Of a stretch of DNA of 64,000 nucleotides, positions 59,201 to 64,000 are shown piece by piece. The notes beneath the pieces were generated by a model that saw only the letters and a list, made by a program, of their open reading frames with translations, was not told the DNA's origin and searched no databases. Both the position numbers and the translations under genes were made by a program. How positions within the stretch are numbered: the stretch's first letter is position 1; each line of letters opens with the position of its first letter. The stretch is from Lagopus muta (Eukaryota > Chordata > Aves > Galliformes > Phasianidae), in NCBI RefSeq assembly GCF_023343835.1, contig NC_064438.1, positions 17,373,077 to 17,437,076 of the forward strand. Reading direction: 5' to 3'.

Positions 59201-61425
59201 AATATTGCCATTGCCATAACATATGCTTCCTTAGTCCCACAAAAGGGAAGGCCTTGAGTCAAACCACAGGATTTGGCTGTGTGCTTGTGCATGTACAGGT
59301 CCATATGCATGAGTGTGTATAAATAAAAGTTGAGAAATCTTGCCATAAGGCATACTACAAAGCACTCTGTACTTCTATACACCAGTGTGCTTATAATTGG
59401 TAACAGTAGAAGGGACTATCTTAAATCAAACAGGTAATCGATCCTAGAACTTCTTGCATCAGTGTGCAATCTTTCTTTGCAGCAAGAGAGACAGCAGCAC
59501 TCTCTAAAACCAAGGAAAAGGCAATCTAGTTTCATGTGTAAGGCTAACATTCAGCAACATAAACTCCAAAACTGGTTTGTGCCTCTGATCGCTAATATGA
59601 GACGCTGCATGAAAAGCTGTTGTCATTAATACAAGCGTGAATACTAATCTGTGGCAGATGCCAGCATGTGTATCTATTACAGAGCTTACCAAGCTGGGCT
59701 TTCCTGGACAATTTCCAACCTCTCCAGGGTGAACTTTAGCTGAGTAAGAAATCCAGATTGTCATTCGTGAAGTATCTGGCAGAGGTGCAAATGCTTCCTC
59801 GTCTAAATTTTTCTCTGCAGGACACATTCCTTTCTAAAGAGTTAAAATCAATTCCAGGGTGCCATACACTGTAAACATTTATCATTTATTGTGCATTTAA
59901 ATGTGCACAGCACATACACCACAGTCTTGAACAGCACCTGTATAAAACTACAGACAGATTCTGGTAAATGGTGAAAACTCATACCATGTAACATTGTCAT
60001 CTAGGTTTTAGCACAATATTTCAAAGTTACAACAACTACCTCTGAACATATCTTATGTGAGGCTCTCAGTTGTGGATTTTGATGGCGTGAAAAGTGACAA
60101 AGAACCATTCCCAGGGAAACTCTTTGCGATTTTGCTGTCTGAATCCTAGAACAAAACCATCCATTAGCAGAGGTAGCAGTGGTAATTACACAATGATTGT
60201 TCACATACAGAACGCATAGAAAGTAGAGAAATCCCCCAAATTACAGGAAAAAAAAAAATCCTTAGGCGTGACATTTCCAAATCTCCCTGATTTGGCTTCC
60301 TGTTTTTAAACTGTATTTTTGCTTTGGCAGCAGCTGGCTTAAGGTGTGGTCCTGGTCTGCTCTGGTCTCACTGAACTTTGGTGAGTAGATTTTGTCTTCA
60401 AGGTCACGTGTAAGCAGAGAATAGAGGTAAGTCTATATGATTCCAATAGAACAAATACTTTCTTGTAGGAATGTAAAAGGAAAAAATTAGCTGAACTCAA
60501 ATTACCCACGGCCTTGAGACTTGCATGTAGTCAGAAATGGCTAGTTTAGGTTGGAAGATGATCTGTAAACATCCTCTAATTCATTAAACATTGTGGTTAG
60601 TCCTGGTTACAACTTAACGTATCTATGCCGTGAAGATGGCATATTGCTTAAAGAGGAGAAAAATAACAAAGGAAAAATGGATCCTTGTAAAGATTCCACC
60701 ATAATCATACCTGATTCCTCCTTCATCGCATTAGGGACATGAGTTACTCTTGCAAAATGTATAAAGAAAAATATAGAGTTACTTGATGACGATATGGTAC
60801 TGCAGCCTGACAGCTGTCTGCAAATATTTTCACCATGATTATCCTTACTAAAAGTAAATCACTGGGTAAAGATAGCTCAAACGTGACAAGGCTCAAATAG
60901 GATGCAACTGACTCTATCTTGAATACTTTTGGCTACATATGGAAAAAAATAGAGATTTGGGATGACAGCAATTGTTCCCCGAAGCCCTCCTCCAACATTA
61001 TAAGACAAAGCAGAAAAGCATGTACCTTCCATGCAGATTTTGTTAGGAGGTTGGCTTTGAGAGTTAGTGAGGTAGAAATTAATCAACTTTTCTAGGGAAT
61101 GAGACAGGAAAAAAAAAGCAGCATACTTCTCCTCCCAAATACTGCACCAAAAATAATAAATAGTACAAAACAACCTCGGTTACTTGTAATCAATCTAAAC
61201 TCTCTCTATGGAGCTTGCGTTTCAGTGAACCAGCAAATGACTTTGCCTTTTTATAGCGTATGAGTATTACAACGTTTGGCTTGTTGTTTTTTTTTTTTTC
61301 TTTTTCCACAAATTTTGACAAATGTGTGTAGTCTCCAAATATGAGAGGGAAGTTGATTTGAATGAAGTATAACCTGTTCATCACAGTAGGTGCCCCAGTG
61401 GGCTCACTGGGGGAGGAGCAGACAA

Positions 61426-61431
61426 TTTATT
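61426..61431 (-). terminator. FGF4: Candidate FGF4 poly(A) signal
   Basis: This is the first AATAAA on the minus strand downstream of the FGF4 stop, about 830 bases away. Just before it in the transcript is a perfect ATACGA-AGCGG-TCGTAT inverted repeat (61454-61438). A later AATAAA exists near 59890-59885, so a longer 3'UTR is possible. Confidence 0.45.
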
Positions 61432-62260
61432 CGCCTAATACGAAGCGGTCGTATCAAATGCAGTGTCCATTAAGGGCCACAAAAATATGATGCTCCTGTT
61501 TATCTAAATAGAAAAGAAAATAAAAAGCCCACTGAGTTTATATAGGTGCTTAAACCTCTCTGCTGCTTGGCAGCTCTAAGACTGACTGCAGGAAAGTTCA
61601 AAGTTCAGCGCTGGCAGATCTAAAAACAGATTTGTGGGGCAGCTCTTCAGCACCGCACTTTCTGCACCGAAGTAAACCGATACCATTCCAATTAAATAGC
61701 AACGCTGCACAAAGGAGGTCAGGCATTGTGTGTGGCTCCGCGCCGGCATCCCACCCAGGCACCTCTGTGCTGCTCCTTCTCAAAGGCCAAGAGCTTCTCT
61801 GGGACTCATGGGGGTTTTAAAAACAGAGGGGAACAAAGCCAACATAGCAAACAAATACATGTACAACAATAGACGCTATACAACACACCAACAGTGCAAA
61901 ATGTTGTAATGTAGTAGGAATTGAGTGTCACCGGTTATAGAACACATAGTAGCAGCACACCTGTGATAACTTAGGAAATGAATTAAATAAACCACAAAGC
62001 AGAAGTCTCCTACTGTTGCACCATGAAATGAAATACCTAGGCTTGGAGGTTTGTTTTGTTCTCAGGAAAAAAAAAACAAAAACAAAAAACAGAACTATAA
62101 ATAAATTTAGTGGCAATATATACAGATTTAAATAATTAATTTAAATATCTTACACCTACTCTTGCATAAAACTCTCCAGTAAAAGTGCACCACGTTTCTT
62201 TTTTTCCCAAACGTGTTCTGAGTCTTTCCCTGTGCTGAGGTAGGTCGGAAGGGAGATGTC
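61432..62260 (-). other. FGF4: FGF4 3'UTR (inferred)
   Basis: Minus-strand segment between the FGF4 TGA and the candidate poly(A) signal. The part at 61560-61760 is relatively GC-rich with a few CpGs. The rest is AT-rich with A and T runs. In mouse and human the FGF4 3'UTR carries a SOX2/POU5F1 enhancer. I did not find an adjacent SOX-plus-octamer pair in this segment. Confidence 0.5.
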
Positions 62261-62437
62261 TCAGATTCTAGGAAGAAAATGTGTCACCGTCATTGTGGGA
62301 GATACTTTATTGCCTTTCTTTGTTCTTCCATTTTTGCTCAGGGCTATGTACATCCCGGGATAAATCCTGGATTCATAAGCATTGTAGTTGTTTGGCAGGA
62401 GGATCTCTTTGAATTTGCACTCATCATTGAAATGGGT
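62261..62437 (-). CDS. FGF4: FGF4, exon 3 (C-terminal coding exon, partial gene)
   Basis: FGF4 is a secreted heparin-binding FGF. It signals through FGFR IIIc isoforms in early embryo, limb-bud apical ridge and somite formation. The exon is 177 bp on the minus strand, acceptor TTCATTTCAG, 58 codons plus TGA. It begins [20 protein letters not shown], continues [17 protein letters not shown], and ends [15 protein letters not shown]. The C-terminal half of the beta-trefoil is complete, with the [11 protein letters not shown] heparin-binding loop and the (K/E)[12 protein letters not shown] signature. The THFLPRI ending and the position beside FGF19 identify FGF4 rather than FGF6. Exons 1 and 2 lie beyond the right edge. 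The minus-strand frame starting at 62601 is in another register and is not the gene. Confidence 0.97.
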   Translation of the reverse strand, partial: THFNDECKFKEILLPNNYNAYESRIYPGMYIALSKNGRTKKGNKVSPTMTVTHFLPRI

Positions 62438-64000
62438 CTGAAATGAAAAGGAAAGAATGAGAGGGAAGGAATTTTAAACATCAGGTGCAGAAATATTCTT
62501 GCTACCAGGTGTAGTAGGTGTGCTGCAGGAAAAGGTGCAGCTGACATCCCCCCGCAAGTAATCTTTTGAAGTGGTTGTCCAAAGGAAGCTTCAAATGACA
62601 CTCAGACAATTATTAAGGGTGCTGCTTCCTAGCCAGGCACAGACGCGTGGAGCACGGAAGGATACCCTGTAGTTCTGTATGTGCTTCTGAGAGAAAGAGG
62701 CCCATTTTAACAGAGGGCACTGCCATCAGGAGTGACCCAGATGCAGTTCTGCTGCCCTGCTCATCATCTAGCTCAGCTGATGAGCTTTTACCATTAAAAA
62801 AAAGAAGGGGAAAAGAAACTGTCAGACACAGGGGCAATGAGAGTTATGAGTTGCAACCAGTGCTCACGTCCCCATGTCAGAGTGCAAGGGCTCACTGATA
62901 TTTCTGAGTTACATATTGGTAAGTTTACTTAGTTCCCAACGCAGTGGTTGTTCCTACCAGTAGTGAATTCTCTGGGAAGCTTCAGAAAAAAATCTGAATG
63001 TTAGCACTTTCTCATGTTGTTTGAAGGGAAAGAGGTATTTTAAAAATGCTCAGAGTGGACAGTATTTTCTGCATCTTGAGTTTTAAAATTAAAGGGTTTA
63101 GATTTACCTGTGTTAATGGATCAGGAAGACAGGGCTGACAGAAAGCATGCTTCTTGTTAAGGGGTTTCACATGCAAGTACAAAGTGGGACAGGTGTTGCA
63201 GGTGTGTCATATGGAGAGTAACAAATGAGGTCATCTCTTGTTAGTGGGCAAATCTGATGGTTTTGTAAGATAGGTCTCAGCTTGCCAGGATGAACACTGC
63301 ATTGATAATTGTATCCAGGACACCAAAGCAGCATATTGTTTCATTTAGGCTTGGCACAAAGGGAGCTTTTGCACTTTGATGACTAGTCATTCCTGGCTTT
63401 CATGTAGTCAAAATCCTCTGTGACAGGATTGATGCCACAGAAAATAGCTCTGGATAATTCAAGTTTTCGTGCATGTGAAAATGTCCTAGTCAACTTTGAC
63501 ATAATTTGGCCCTTTCTCAGCCCATGTTTCTTCAAAACATTCCTGAGGGACATGAAATACAAAGGCCAGGGGTAGGGAAGGAAATCCAAGAACATGGGGT
63601 TGAAATGATGCTAATCACTGTAACTTATACACAGTTGAATTCTAAAGTAGAAGGACAGCTCAGTGTGGATTAAGACATGCACTGTCACTGTCCATGCAGT
63701 GTGCTTTAAAACATGCCAGTATTTTTTCCATGGACTAGATGTAATAGAAGATTTGCATTGTATCTTAACAGATCTGCCTCTTTATAATTACGAGCCTGGA
63801 CCCTAAAGGTGCTGAACTCTCATGGGAGCTCTCCAATCAAGAGTATTAACAAGGAGCAATCGGCAGGTATGTGACAGGCACTGATTAATCACACCGTAAA
63901 GGATCATCTGTGGGGCCCTGCCTTCCAGCACCGTATACACCTTTCATTCCAGGCCACCATGGTCCCTCCCCAAGCACGCAACTAGTGCCTACTTACAGAT
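62438..64000 (-). other. FGF4: FGF4 intron 2 (partial)
   Basis: The 1.56 kb beyond exon 3 up to the window edge. I searched the minus strand for the 104-bp FGF middle exon (VASRFFVAMSSKGKLYGS-like) and did not find it, so exon 2 is outside. It contains an ATTTGCAT octamer overlapping a CATTGT SOX-like core at 63751-63760. No repeat was recognised. Confidence 0.75.

Larger units (their letters stand above)
38107..61425. other. FGF19-FGF4 intergenic region
   Basis: About 23 kb with no recognisable protein-coding or RNA gene. It contains a CpG-rich patch at 38560-38930, CR1 fragments (41.2, 52.2 and 52.8-53.2 kb) and a solo LTR (49.36-49.73 kb). Several low-repeat blocks contain CpG or homeodomain-like motifs (44.10-44.33, 46.12-46.50 and 55.74-56.05 kb). 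In mammals this interval and its surroundings hold distributed limb-bud, midbrain and other FGF enhancers. All open frames in it (up to 237 codons at 55621-56334 on the minus strand) lack recognisable domains. Confidence 0.7.

Noticed and set aside
62344-62601. 85-codon minus-strand frame overlapping FGF4 exon 3
   Set aside because: It is in a different register from the FGF4 reading frame, which is fixed by family similarity and the splice acceptor.
1-64000. CRISPR arrays, tRNA or rRNA genes, operon-like gene clusters
   Set aside because: No regularly spaced repeats, cloverleaf genes or rRNA similarity were seen. The window is ordinary vertebrate chromosomal DNA.

Overview
The window is vertebrate nuclear DNA, almost certainly from a galliform bird (chicken or a close relative). 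The cyclin D1, FGF19 and FGF4 coding exons read as avian orthologues, introns have normal GT-AG junctions, and the interspersed repeats are of bird types: CR1 LINE fragments and an avian ERVL-like solo LTR. It is the conserved CCND1 - LTO1 (ORAOV1) - FGF19 - FGF4 block (chicken chromosome 5, human 11q13). There are no operons, CRISPR arrays or prokaryotic features.

Layout. 1-14.5 kb: the 3' half of CCND1 on the plus strand. It comprises the end of intron 2, exons 3, 4 and 5, two introns of about 5 kb, and a 3'UTR of about 3.4 kb ending at an AATAAA near 14.48 kb. 14.5-31 kb: LTO1 on the minus strand, tail-to-tail with CCND1. Four coding exons are clear (30878 down to 26240). The short last coding exon expected from mammals was not found. 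A CpG island covers its 5' end. Three same-orientation copies of an unnamed dispersed repeat lie in or beyond the gene. 33.2-38.1 kb: FGF19, complete on the minus strand, with TATA box, three coding exons, a 105-nt first intron and a candidate poly(A) signal. 38.2-61.4 kb: the FGF19-FGF4 intergenic interval, with no recognisable gene. It holds CR1 fragments, one solo LTR and some possible regulatory blocks. 61.4-64 kb: the last coding exon and 3'UTR of FGF4 on the minus strand, then part of its intron 2. Exons 1-2 lie outside the window.

Functionally this is a developmental growth-factor neighbourhood: two secreted FGFs, the G1 cyclin CCND1, and LTO1, a housekeeping adaptor for Fe-S cluster insertion into the ribosome-recycling factor ABCE1. 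I see no new protein system. The points most worth checking are regulatory or structural: a stop-free 105-nt FGF19 intron 1, a bile-acid-receptor-like IR-1 in FGF19 intron 2, a stop-terminated cyclin D1b-like intron 4 tail, a cluster of miR-15/16 sites in the CCND1 3'UTR, the repeat family around LTO1, and non-coding blocks that look constrained.
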